DNA from: an uncultured Sphingomonadaceae bacterium
GTDB taxonomy: Bacteria; Pseudomonadota; Alphaproteobacteria; Sphingomonadales; Sphingomonadaceae
DNA length: 16,518 nucleotides
Reading direction: 5' to 3'
Assembly (NCBI GenBank): GCA_938003725.1
Contig: CALKXX010000145.1
Span: forward strand, 1 to 16,518
In this document: piece by piece, positions 6,411 through 13,853 of the stretch
How positions within the stretch are numbered: the stretch's first letter is position 1
Layout: each line of letters begins with the position of its first letter
Translations under genes and position numbers: made by a program
Notes under the pieces: model-generated
What the model was told of the DNA's origin: nothing
Databases searched by the model: none
Seen by the model: the letters and a program-made list of their open reading frames with translations, nothing else

Positions 6411-7216
6411 GTTTCCGAAAGCGCAGCGACCAGTGCTTTGACTTTCTTCTGCCGCCATTGCGGCGTAGGGGCCATCAACCAATAGCCACGTGATGACACA
6501 CTGTCTTCACCAATCACTTGGACACGTCCCGCTGTCAGGTCCCGCTGCACGAGCATTTTTGGAACCCATGCGTGACCAAATCCGTTGGCCGCTGCTTCTA
6601 TCGCAAGGCCGCCATCTGCAACCCGCATCAGCGTTTCTTCACCCTCCGAGATTGGGCAACCCGGCCAGTCAATTTTCTTGCCTTCGCTATTTTTCGTGCC
6701 GCTATTGGGTCCAGCGATCTTCACGAAAACCGTGTCACCCAACAACCTGCCCTCATGTTCCCCGGGTCCGTCACCCAGCCAGATTGCAATATCCAGATTG
6801 GCTTCGGTAAAATCAATCTCATTGTCCGCAGCCACTAACGCGAAACTAGTATTGGGATTATCAGCGGCAAAGGTAGGAAGTCTCTCATTCAGCCATTTTT
6901 GGGTAAAGTCTCGCGGCGCCGCAATGGTCAATTTGTGAGAAGATTGACCGGACTGCATCGCTCGCACCGCATCTTCAAATTGCAGGAAACCAGAGCGCAG
7001 AGCATCCAGACCTGCAGATGCTTCATCGGTCAGTTCCAAACCCTTTGGCGTCCGGCGAAACATCACCACACCCAACATATCTTCCAACGCGCGTATCTGT
7101 TGCCCGACAGCCGCAGGCGTCACCGCCAGTTCATCTGCCGCCCGGGTAAAGCTTAGATGCCGCGCGGCTGCGTCCAGAACCCGAAGTCCGTTTAACGGTA
7201 AATGCGTGCGTTTCAT
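6407..7216 (-). CDS. LysR-family transcriptional regulator (GcvA-like)
   Basis: The 269-residue protein begins L-P-L-N-G-L-R-V-L-D-A-A-A-R, characteristic of the GcvA/AmpR branch of LysR regulators. The winged helix-turn-helix covers about residues 6-65, with S-F-T-R-A-A-D-E-L and V-T-P-A-A-V-G-Q-Q-I-R-A-L-E. A periplasmic-binding-like effector domain follows from about 93, with I-A-A-P-R-D-F-T-Q-K-W-L. At 269 residues it is about 30 short of typical GcvA-like proteins. The loss seems to lie in the middle of the effector domain, so ligand sensing may differ. It is last in the - strand run, 10 bp after apaG, and could regulate the amino-acid genes upstream, although LysR genes are more often divergent from their targets. 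No Shine-Dalgarno is obvious at ATG 7216, so coupling to apaG translation is possible. Confidence 0.9.
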   Translation of the reverse strand: MKRTHLPLNGLRVLDAAARHLSFTRAADELAVTPAAVGQQIRALEDMLGVVMFRRTPKGLELTDEASAGLDALRSGFLQFEDAVRAMQSGQSSHKLTIAAPRDFTQKWLNERLPTFAADNPNTSFALVAADNEIDFTEANLDIAIWLGDGPGEHEGRLLGDTVFVKIAGPNSGTKNSEGKKIDWPGCPISEGEETLMRVADGGLAIEAAANGFGHAWVPKMLVQRDLTAGRVQVIGEDSVSSRGYWLMAPTPQWRQKKVKALVAALSET

Positions 7217-7226
7217 GATCGATATA

Positions 7227-7631
7227 TCACTGCTCGACCGTCGGCGCGGTCAAAGGAAAATGAGGAATGCGCACCTCAAATGCAGGTCGACCTTCCCCAA
7301 TCATGACATAGTGCCCTTCCATCGCGCCGCTTGGTGTATTTAGCGGGCAGCCTGATACATAGTCATGCGCTTTGCCGGGCTGGATAATCGGTTGCTCACC
7401 AATCACGCCGTCACCGTCGACCTTGTGCAATCCGCCATGTGCGTCACTAATCAACCAGTGCCGGGTCAGCAATTGTACCGCAGTGTCCCGGTGATTCTCA
7501 ATTCTAATATGATAAGCCCAAAACCAGCGCTTGCCATCGATATCCGATTGTTCAGGTAGAAATGTGGCCGACACGCGGACGGTGACCCCGTCGGTAGTTT
7601 CAGCAAAGGGGAAAAAGGCATCCATTCTCAT
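7227..7631 (-). CDS. apaG: ApaG (CorD) family protein
   Basis: The protein has 134 residues, about the usual ApaG size, and one ApaG domain. Diagnostic stretches include V-R-V-S-A-T-F-L-P-E-Q-S, the beta-strand segment F-W-A-Y-H-I-R-I-E-N, L-L-T-R-H-W-L-I-S-D-A, and G-V-I-G-E-Q-P-I-I-Q-P-G before Y-V-S-G-C-P-L-N-T-P-S-G-A-M-E-G. ApaG has a fibronectin type III-like fold. It was linked in enterobacteria to Co2+ resistance and Mg2+ efflux, but its biochemical role is unsettled; a human relative is a domain of the FBXO3 protein. It lies 9 bp after metZ and 10 bp before the LysR gene, so it is almost surely cotranscribed with them. Two ATGs are possible (7631 and 7625), with no clear Shine-Dalgarno for either. 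Confidence 0.96.
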   Translation of the reverse strand: MRMDAFFPFAETTDGVTVRVSATFLPEQSDIDGKRWFWAYHIRIENHRDTAVQLLTRHWLISDAHGGLHKVDGDGVIGEQPIIQPGKAHDYVSGCPLNTPSGAMEGHYVMIGEGRPAFEVRIPHFPLTAPTVEQ

Positions 7632-7640
7632 GATATAGGA

Positions 7641-8849
7641 CTAAAGCCCGACCGACGAAAGGGCCTGATCCAGATCTTCAATCAGATCAATGGGATCTTC
7701 TAGACCAATATTAATCCTCAGCATATCCTCGGTAATGCCAGCCTCGATGCGGGACTCCTCCGCCAGGCCGTAGTGCGTGGTCGACGCCGGATGGCACATC
7801 AGCGATCGGCTATCACCAATATTGTTGGAAATATCTATTAATTCCAGTGCGTTGAGTAAAGCGTGTGCTTCCTTGCGACCGCCGCCCACATAGAGTGAAA
7901 AAATCGGTCCTGCGGCATCCATCTGGCTCATGGCAAGATTATGTTGCGGGTGGCTTGGCAATCCGGGGTACAGGATTTTCTCTACCCGCTGCTCCAAAAA
8001 CTTGCCGACTTCGACAGCATTGCCGGACTGTTTGTGAATGCGTAGGCTCAGGGTTTCGAGTCCCTTGTGCACGACCCACGCGTTGAACGGGCTGATTGTA
8101 GGGCCGGTGTTACGGGTAAAGGCGAGCAATGTATCCTCGATAAACTCCTCGCTACCACATACCGCACCGGCAAGGACACGCCCCTGCCCATCCATCATTT
8201 TCGTCGCGCTGTAGGCAACGATATCTGCGCCAAATTCCATCGGCCGCTGCAGGACGTTTGTGGCGAACGCATTGTCCACCACAGTGGTAATGCCCTTTGA
8301 CTTCGCCAGACCACAAACCGCGCCAAGGTCGATCACATCCATGGTCGGATTAGCCGGTGTTTCAAAGAAAAACACTTTGGTGTTGGGCCGGATCGCCTGC
8401 TCCCATGCATCGAGGTCGCGGCCATCGATGACCGTGGTTTCAATGCCAAATTTTGGTAGCAGGCTATCGGCCAACCAGCGGCAGGAACCGAACAGCGCGC
8501 GGCTGGCAACGATGTGGTCACCGGTTTCCAGCTGGCACAGCAAAGCCGCCGTCATCGCGGCCATGCCGGACGCAGTTGCGCGACAGGCCTCTGCACCCTC
8601 CATGATTGCAATCCGTTCCTCGAGCATCTGGACGGTCGGGTTTTGCAGGCGGCTATAGGTCATCCCGTCCTGTTCACCGGCAAAGCGCGCGGCGGCATCT
8701 TCTGCACAGTCATACGTATAGCCAGATGTCAGAAACAATGCTTCGGACGTCTCTCCAAATTCCGTGCGCTGCGTTCCACTGCGGATCGCCTGGGTTGCCG
8801 GACGCCAGTTTCTGGTTATCTCTCGGTTTTTACCGGTATTTCTTTTCAT
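7641..8849 (-). CDS. metZ: O-succinylhomoserine sulfhydrylase (MetZ)
   Basis: The enzyme belongs to the Cys/Met-metabolism PLP family (fold type I) and probably makes homocysteine directly from O-succinyl-L-homoserine and sulfide in methionine synthesis. The 402-residue length fits. The N-terminus W-R-P-A-T-Q-A-I-R-S-G-T followed by F-G-E-T-S-E-A-L-F-L-T-S-G-Y is typical of MetZ. S-A-T-K-M-M-D-G carries the PLP-binding Lys217, V-V-D-N-A-F-A-T holds the conserved Asp192, and Y-S-R-L-Q-N-P-T (65-72) supplies the Tyr/Arg phosphate contacts. Close relatives include cystathionine gamma-synthase and gamma-lyase, and separating them needs alignment. ATG 8849 is preceded by an A/G-only tract rather than a clear Shine-Dalgarno. 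It stands 26 bp after the dehydratase gene and 9 bp before apaG. Confidence 0.92.
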   Translation of the reverse strand: MKRNTGKNREITRNWRPATQAIRSGTQRTEFGETSEALFLTSGYTYDCAEDAAARFAGEQDGMTYSRLQNPTVQMLEERIAIMEGAEACRATASGMAAMTAALLCQLETGDHIVASRALFGSCRWLADSLLPKFGIETTVIDGRDLDAWEQAIRPNTKVFFFETPANPTMDVIDLGAVCGLAKSKGITTVVDNAFATNVLQRPMEFGADIVAYSATKMMDGQGRVLAGAVCGSEEFIEDTLLAFTRNTGPTISPFNAWVVHKGLETLSLRIHKQSGNAVEVGKFLEQRVEKILYPGLPSHPQHNLAMSQMDAAGPIFSLYVGGGRKEAHALLNALELIDISNNIGDSRSLMCHPASTTHYGLAEESRIEAGITEDMLRINIGLEDPIDLIEDLDQALSSVGL

Positions 8850-8875
8850 GTTTTCTTTTCTTTTCGCACCATTGC

Positions 8876-9856
8876 CTACACCAGCGGCGTTCGTCCTGAA
8901 AGAACCGTTGCAACCATGGACTGGTCGATATTCCCGCCCGTCAGGATAGCGGCGACTCGTTTGCCGCGCATCTGCTCATGCTCTGCCATAAAGCCAGCCA
9001 AAGCAACAGCACCTGCGCCCTCGGCGAGATTATGGGTGTCCTGCCAGATGATCCGTATCGCTTCAGCGATCAGGTCGTCATCAACCGTCACCGCATGATC
9101 AACGCCCCGCGCATAGAGCCGAAAAGCTTCTTCTTGCGGGAACCGCACCGCAACCCCGTCCGCAAAGGTTTTGGCATCACCGCCAGGGGCCATGGTTCCA
9201 CTTTCCAGAGCCGCTTCGAGCGCCGGTGCCCGCGTCGAAACAACCGCGATTACTCTGGTCTCCAGTCCCAGCGCATCGCGCGCTGCGATTGTGCCGCATA
9301 TGCCTGACCCATTCCCGACCGGAACATAGACGGCATCCAGTTCTCCGGCTTCATCGAACAGTTCAAGTCCGTATGAAGCGACACCGCGCACGATTTCCCG
9401 GTGAAATGCCGGAACCGAAGCCAGACCACGCTCCCCTGACAACCTGTCCGCGTGATCGGCTGCTTCGTTATAGTCTTTGCCATGCTCGATCACCTCGGCA
9501 CCAAATCCGCGCATGGCTTCGTTCTTTTCTGTCGAATTGCCAAACGGCACGACGATAACAACTTCAAGACCAAGCTTGCTCGCTGCGCGTGCCTGTGCCT
9601 GTCCATGATTACCCCGTGTCGCGGTTACAATGCCGCGCAGCCTCGAATGCTCTTTGTGCAGCCAATCGACATAGGTTATCCCGCCACGAATTTTGAAAGC
9701 GCCGGTAGGCGTGTGATTCTCATGTTTGAGCCACAGCTTCGCTCCAAATCGTTTCTCCATCAGCGGCCATGCATATTGCGGCGTTGCAGGCATTTCGCGA
9801 TAAACGCGGTCTGCCGCCGTTCGCAATTCCTCCAGCGTGAACATCAGCTCACTCAT
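8876..9856 (-). CDS. Threonine/serine dehydratase-like PLP enzyme (fold type II)
   Basis: This 326-residue protein has the fold-type-II PLP dehydratase core and no C-terminal ACT domain, so it resembles the short unregulated threonine dehydratases rather than feedback-inhibited IlvA. The PLP lysine is Lys55 in T-G-A-F-K-I-R-G-G. The substrate loop reads T-R-G-N-H-G-Q (80-86) where IlvA proteins have S-x-G-N-H-A-Q, and the usual glycine-rich phosphate loop is G-N-G-S-G (181-185). Both variants occur, as far as I recall, in a proteobacterial subgroup annotated threonine dehydratase, but other substrates (serine, hydroxyaspartate) are possible. Deamination of threonine would give 2-oxobutyrate for isoleucine synthesis. 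Its ATG overlaps the leuB stop by 4 bp (ATGA at 9856-9853), which indicates translational coupling. Confidence 0.85.
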   Translation of the reverse strand: MSELMFTLEELRTAADRVYREMPATPQYAWPLMEKRFGAKLWLKHENHTPTGAFKIRGGITYVDWLHKEHSRLRGIVTATRGNHGQAQARAASKLGLEVVIVVPFGNSTEKNEAMRGFGAEVIEHGKDYNEAADHADRLSGERGLASVPAFHREIVRGVASYGLELFDEAGELDAVYVPVGNGSGICGTIAARDALGLETRVIAVVSTRAPALEAALESGTMAPGGDAKTFADGVAVRFPQEEAFRLYARGVDHAVTVDDDLIAEAIRIIWQDTHNLAEGAGAVALAGFMAEHEQMRGKRVAAILTGGNIDQSMVATVLSGRTPLV

Positions 9857-10899
9857 GACAGGGCGGCAACCACTGCATCGCCAATTTCAATGGTCGAGGC
9901 CTTTCCGCCAAGATCATGACCCAGGATGCCCTGCTCAAGAACAGCAGCGACCGCCTGCTCAATCCGAACGGCATTATTTTCGTCGGCAAAACTATGCCTT
10001 AGCATCATCGCGACGGACAAAATCATCGCCATCGGATTTGCAATCCCCCGCCCGGCAATGTCGGGAGCGCTGCCGTGGATCGGTTCGTAAAGGCCGCGCG
10101 AACCTTCGCCCAGCGAAGCGGAAGCCAGCAGTCCGATCGAACCCACACACATGCTGGCCTGATCCGAGAGGATATCACCAAATATATTGCCGGTCAGCAT
10201 AACATCAAACTGCCCCGGATTGCGGACCATCTGCATCGCGGCATTGTCGACATACATATGTTCCAGCTCCACATCCGGATAATCGTCGGCAATTTCGTTT
10301 ACCACTTCGCGCCACAGTACCGAGGTTTGCAGCACATTGGCCTTGTCGACCGAACACAGCTTTCCGCGCCGTCCCTGTGCCGCCTTGAATGCGGCATGCG
10401 CGATCCGGGCGATCTCACTCTCGTCATAGGCCATTTCGTCATAGCCCTGACGCAGACCATCGGCTGTCTCCCGCCGCCCCTTGTCACCGAAATAGATATC
10501 ACCAGTCAGCTCGCGCAATATCAGAAGATCAATCGCACCGGCAATCTCCGGCTTTAGGGCGGACAGATTTTCCAGCCCGGCAAAAGCCCTGGCCGGGCGC
10601 AAATTGGCAAACGTCTGCATCTCCTTGCGCAGACCCAGAACCGCCTGTTCAGGCCGCAAATGCCGGTCCAGATCATCGTACGAAGGATCACCAACCGCAC
10701 CGAACAGAACCGCATCGGACGACATGACCAGGTCAAGAGTTTCCTGCGGCAGCGGATGACCGTGTGCTTTATAGGCAACCCCGCCCACATCTGCGAAGTT
10801 CAGTTGTAGGTCCGGCAGACGAAGCGTTTCGAGAACGCGCAGCGCTTCGACCATGATTTCCTGACCAATGCCGTCCCCGGCCAACACTGCGATTTTCAT
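9853..10899 (-). CDS. leuB: 3-isopropylmalate dehydrogenase (LeuB)
   Basis: LeuB oxidises 3-isopropylmalate to 2-isopropyl-3-oxosuccinate, which decarboxylates to 2-oxoisocaproate, using NAD+ in leucine synthesis. From ATG 10899 the protein has 348 residues, a normal length. It shows M-K-I-A-V-L-A-G-D-G-I-G at the N-terminus, F-A-N-L-R-P-A-R (substrate arginines), R-E-L-T-G-D-I-Y-F-G, D-N-A-A-M-Q-M-V, and the metal-binding N-I-F-G-D-I-L-S-D-Q-A-S. G-S-A-P-D-I-A-G-R-G-I-A-N-P forms the NAD-binding loop. The frame also opens at TTG 10914, but AAGGAA at 10911-10906 lies 6 nt before ATG 10899 and covers that region, so ATG 10899 is preferred. The gene stands 48 bp after recO and overlaps the dehydratase gene by 4 bp. 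No leuC, leuD or leuA is in the window. Confidence 0.96.
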   Translation of the reverse strand: MKIAVLAGDGIGQEIMVEALRVLETLRLPDLQLNFADVGGVAYKAHGHPLPQETLDLVMSSDAVLFGAVGDPSYDDLDRHLRPEQAVLGLRKEMQTFANLRPARAFAGLENLSALKPEIAGAIDLLILRELTGDIYFGDKGRRETADGLRQGYDEMAYDESEIARIAHAAFKAAQGRRGKLCSVDKANVLQTSVLWREVVNEIADDYPDVELEHMYVDNAAMQMVRNPGQFDVMLTGNIFGDILSDQASMCVGSIGLLASASLGEGSRGLYEPIHGSAPDIAGRGIANPMAMILSVAMMLRHSFADENNAVRIEQAVAAVLEQGILGHDLGGKASTIEIGDAVVAALS

Positions 10900-10947
10900 T
10901 GGGTATTCCTTCAAATATCGCCGCAGTTCCTGCCGAGAGTTGCGATT

Positions 10948-11682
10948 CTATGCAACCACCCTTTTTAGACGATCCACCAATACCGACCGTGCCGCCATCA
11001 CATCATTGCGGCGGTCTTCAAAAAAATGGCGTTTCAGGAAGAAGCCTGTGACGCGCAGGCCGTCGAAAATATCATCCCAGTCGGGCCGGACGGATGCTTT
11101 TAGAAATGTGGGAAGCGGGAGCAGTCGTTGCTTATATTCAAGTCCAGCATGCGCGCTAACCGCAGTGGCACTTTTGGGACTGATAAAGATCAAATCTTCT
11201 CCCGAACCAGTTACAGCGCATTTATCCAGCGTCAAACCAAAGCCGAGTTCCGATAGCAACAACAGCTCATAGCGAACCAACGCAACCGCCCAACCCTTCG
11301 CTGACGGCGCGCCACAAATTGCATCCAGCAAAGCAGACAGGGCAGAATGGAGATTCGGGTAGCTATGTTCTTCCGGCAATATTGCTGCGGTCAGTGCGGT
11401 CACCCAGTCCAGCGCGGAGCTAGCCAATGGTTCCCCAAGATAAGGGCCTCGGCTTTGCTCAAGCTCCGCGGTCATGGAGGCCAATTGATCCTCAGTACGC
11501 GCGCGATAATCGGCTTGCACAATATTGGATGGGATAAGAATTGGCCGCATAGTTCGCGACCGCGCACCGCGCACATAACCCGACATGAGACCGTTTTCGG
11601 GGGTTAGAGAGCGCACCACTGCACCATGCTCGCCGTGAGAGCGGACAGAACAGATGATTGCGGTGGTTCGGAGGCTAGGCAT
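10948..11682 (-). CDS. recO: DNA repair protein RecO
   Basis: RecO works with RecF and RecR to load RecA onto SSB-coated gaps. The 244-residue protein begins with the OB-fold region (A-I-I-C-S-V-R-S-H-G-E, then G-L-M-S-G-Y-V-R-G-A-R-S). The helical domain follows, with R-Y-E-L-L-L-L-S-E-L-G-F-G-L-T-L-D-K-C-A-V-T-G. Only the first Cys of the four-Cys zinc site found in some RecO proteins remains, so no zinc site is expected. The C-terminal R-V-T-G-F-F-L-K-R-H is typical of alphaproteobacterial RecO. Its ATG lies inside the end of uvrC (8-bp overlap, 11675-11682), so the two repair genes are probably translated as a pair. Confidence 0.94.
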   Translation of the reverse strand: MPSLRTTAIICSVRSHGEHGAVVRSLTPENGLMSGYVRGARSRTMRPILIPSNIVQADYRARTEDQLASMTAELEQSRGPYLGEPLASSALDWVTALTAAILPEEHSYPNLHSALSALLDAICGAPSAKGWAVALVRYELLLLSELGFGLTLDKCAVTGSGEDLIFISPKSATAVSAHAGLEYKQRLLPLPTFLKASVRPDWDDIFDGLRVTGFFLKRHFFEDRRNDVMAARSVLVDRLKRVVA

Positions 11683-13612
11683 GGAAATAGTCGTAGACTT
11701 TTTGCGCTACTGTACCTGAAACGCCCGGCGCATTTTGCAAATCATCTAGTGAAGCACTTTTTACCGCGACCGCTGTCCCAAAATGTAAGAGCAAGGCTCT
11801 TTTCCGGGCTGGACCAATGCCCGGCACATCATCCAGCGGGCTATGCCCCACGGCCTTGGCACGCTTGGCGCGATGCGCGCCGATGGCAAATCTATGCGCT
11901 TCATCGCGAAGGCGCTGAAGATAGAATAATACCGGGCTATTTTGCGGCAGGTTGATTTCACGGCTATCAGGTAAGTGAAACGTTTCTCGCCCGGCATTAC
12001 GATCCGGACCCTTGGAGACACCGATCATCACGACATCTTCGACACCGATTTCCGCTAACGCATCTTTCGCTGCGCTCATCTGCCCCTTGCCGCCATCGAT
12101 CAGCACGAGGTCAGGCCACTCGCCTTTTTCACGGTCCGGATCTTCCTTTTGCGCACGGGCAAAGCGGCGCTCCAGCACCTCCCGCATCATCGCAAAATCA
12201 TCGCCGGGTTCGATATCGGGATTTTTAATGTTGAACTTGCGATAGGCATTTTTGCGAAAACCTTCGGGCCCGGCGACCACCATAGCGCCGACCATATTCG
12301 TGCCCTGAATATGGCTATTATCATATATTTCAATCCGGTCCGGTACGGCGTCCAATTCCAGCAATTCAACCATCTCGCGCATGATCTTCGCTTGTGTCGA
12401 ACTTTCCGCCAGTCGCCTGTCAAGCGCCTCGGTAGCGTTGCGACTGGCTTGTTCCAGCAACTTCCTGCGATCGCCGCGTTGGGGTTTAGACACGCCCACT
12501 TTATATTCCGCCTTGGTGCTGAGTGCCTCCGCCAGCAATTCTTCATCCGGTAGTTCCCGGTCCAGCAAAACCAACTTCGGCGGCGGCATACGGTCGTAAA
12601 ACTGCATTAGAAAACTGGAGAACACCTCTTCAATTTCTACATTGGTGGTATGCGAAGGAAAAAAACTTCGGTGCCCCCAATTTTGGCCGCCGCGAATGAA
12701 AAAGGCTTGAATACAAACGGTTGAGCCCTTTGATGCCAGCGCAAAAATATCGGCATCGGGCAATCCCGCTGCATTCACAGCCTGATTTCCTTGAATGAAA
12801 GTCAGTGCCTTCAAACGATCCCGATAGACCGCTGCCATCTCGAAATCCAGCGCTTCAGACGCTTTCTCCATTTGTTGCCCAAGCTTACCCTGCACTTCCG
12901 TTGATTTACCGGAAAGAAAGTTACGGCTATCCTCAACCAACTCAGCATAGTCATTTTTATCGATCCGCGCGACACAAGGCGCCGAACAGCGCTTGATTTG
13001 GTAAAGCAAACAAGGTCGCGAACGATTGTTAAAAAAACTATCGGTACATGAGCGAAGCAGAAACAGTTTTTGCAAGGCATTCAACGTCTGGTTAACCGAC
13101 CCAGCGCTGGCAAAAGGGCCAAAATATTTGCCTTTAGCCTTTTGCGCGCCCCGATGTTTCATTATCCTGGGAAAGTCATGATCCTCGCGTAGCAGGATGA
13201 ATGGGAAGCTTTTATCATCCCTCAACAACACATTATAGGCCGGGCGAAACTTCTTGATAAGCTGTGCTTCCAGCAACAAAGCTTCTGCTTCACTTCCCGT
13301 CGTCACAATCGTCATCGACCGGGTTTGTGCAACCATCCGCAACAAGCGTTGTGGCAGCCGGGCCATTTGCACATAGCTGCCGACGCGGTTTTTCAGAGAT
13401 TTGGCTTTGCCAACATAGAGCACATCACCGCGCTTATCCTGCATCCGATAGACACCGGGTCGGTTCGGTAAGGTCTTCAGGACATCACTAATCGCCGCCA
13501 TACCGGTGTCCAGGTCGGGCGTATCGCCGTCTCCGCGCACCGCATAAGTGGCTTGCTCTTCGTTGAAGCGTGACGCCGCATTGGGTAAGTCTGGTCGACC
13601 GGCTTTGGACAT
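11675..13612 (-). CDS. uvrC: Excinuclease ABC subunit C (UvrC)
   Basis: UvrC makes both incisions in nucleotide-excision repair, acting on UvrB-bound lesions. The 645-residue protein has a GIY-YIG nuclease domain (G-V-Y at 53-55, V-L-Y-V-G-K-A-K at 64-71). Four cysteines (189, 201, 209, 213) match those reported to bind a 4Fe-4S cluster in E. coli UvrC. A UVR motif for UvrB contact follows at about 246-275. The RNase H-like 5' nuclease domain has E-I-Y-D-N-S-H-I-Q-G and L-V-L-I-D-G-G-K-G-Q. The C-terminal tandem helix-hairpin-helix region includes D-D-V-P-G-I-G-P-A-R. The first 40 residues are an extension seen, as I recall, in sphingomonad homologues; ATG 13501 is an alternative start. Neither start has a strong Shine-Dalgarno. 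Confidence 0.97.
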   Translation of the reverse strand: MSKAGRPDLPNAASRFNEEQATYAVRGDGDTPDLDTGMAAISDVLKTLPNRPGVYRMQDKRGDVLYVGKAKSLKNRVGSYVQMARLPQRLLRMVAQTRSMTIVTTGSEAEALLLEAQLIKKFRPAYNVLLRDDKSFPFILLREDHDFPRIMKHRGAQKAKGKYFGPFASAGSVNQTLNALQKLFLLRSCTDSFFNNRSRPCLLYQIKRCSAPCVARIDKNDYAELVEDSRNFLSGKSTEVQGKLGQQMEKASEALDFEMAAVYRDRLKALTFIQGNQAVNAAGLPDADIFALASKGSTVCIQAFFIRGGQNWGHRSFFPSHTTNVEIEEVFSSFLMQFYDRMPPPKLVLLDRELPDEELLAEALSTKAEYKVGVSKPQRGDRRKLLEQASRNATEALDRRLAESSTQAKIMREMVELLELDAVPDRIEIYDNSHIQGTNMVGAMVVAGPEGFRKNAYRKFNIKNPDIEPGDDFAMMREVLERRFARAQKEDPDREKGEWPDLVLIDGGKGQMSAAKDALAEIGVEDVVMIGVSKGPDRNAGRETFHLPDSREINLPQNSPVLFYLQRLRDEAHRFAIGAHRAKRAKAVGHSPLDDVPGIGPARKRALLLHFGTAVAVKSASLDDLQNAPGVSGTVAQKVYDYFHA

Positions 13613-13706
13613 GGTTTCAATCTAGGCAAGACCAATCAGGATTACCAGTTCTGACGTGATCATTTGGAACTGACAATGTTCCCCGGTCCGCACATTTTTT
13701 AGCGAA

Positions 13707-13814
13707 ATGCGTTCCATTGATCAGCAAGCCAAAAGTGATGCGAAAGCCAAAGAAGACGCACGAGCAGCTATCCGTGCCGGTCAGACCGCAGAAGTAACAG
13801 CCGGGAACGAATAA
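13707..13814 (+). CDS. Possible small protein of 35 residues, unknown function
   Basis: An ATG-initiated frame of 35 codons plus TAA sits alone in the gap between uvrC and the atp operon. The product is highly charged and Ala-rich (M-R-S-I-D-Q-Q-A-K-S-D-A-K-A-K-E-D-A-R-A...), with helix-forming composition in the first 25 residues and no hydrophobic segment. I recognise no family. Support for a real gene is positional: the stop codon lies in the loop of a terminator-like hairpin on the same strand, with a T-rich tail. No Shine-Dalgarno precedes the ATG. A weak promoter-like pair (CTGACA 13670-13675, 17 bp, CATTTT 13693-13698) would make it nearly leaderless. It could equally be a chance frame or a small RNA. 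Confidence 0.35.
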   Translation: MRSIDQQAKSDAKAKEDARAAIRAGQTAEVTAGNE

Positions 13815-13833
13815 TCCCGGTTTGACATTTTGT
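13799..13833 (+). terminator. Intrinsic terminator-like hairpin after the 35-codon frame
   Basis: CCGGGA (13801-13806) pairs with TCCCGG (13815-13820) around an 8-nt loop that contains the TAA stop. Flanking A-U and G-U pairs may extend the stem to 8 bp. The + strand continues TTTGACATTTTG, a broken T-tract. On the - strand, the direction of atp transcription, no T-tract follows the stem, so the signal points to + strand termination. Confidence 0.5.
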
Positions 13834-13853
13834 CCAAATGGGAGAGCGGTGTT

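Noticed and set aside
10900..10914. TTG 10914 as the leuB start
   Set aside because: The AAGGAA ribosome site overlaps this codon and is correctly spaced for ATG 10899, where the conserved N-terminus begins.
13648..13682. GTTC/GAAC elements upstream of uvrC (GGAAC-N7-GTTCC at 13666-13682) as a LexA/SOS box
   Set aside because: The alphaproteobacterial LexA box is a direct repeat, GTTC-N7-GTTC. This is an inverted repeat with only 5-bp arms, so an SOS claim is not supported.
13820..13850. CATTT-TGTCC-AAATG palindrome as the atp operon terminator
   Set aside because: The stem is only five A/T-rich pairs with no following T-tract on the minus strand.
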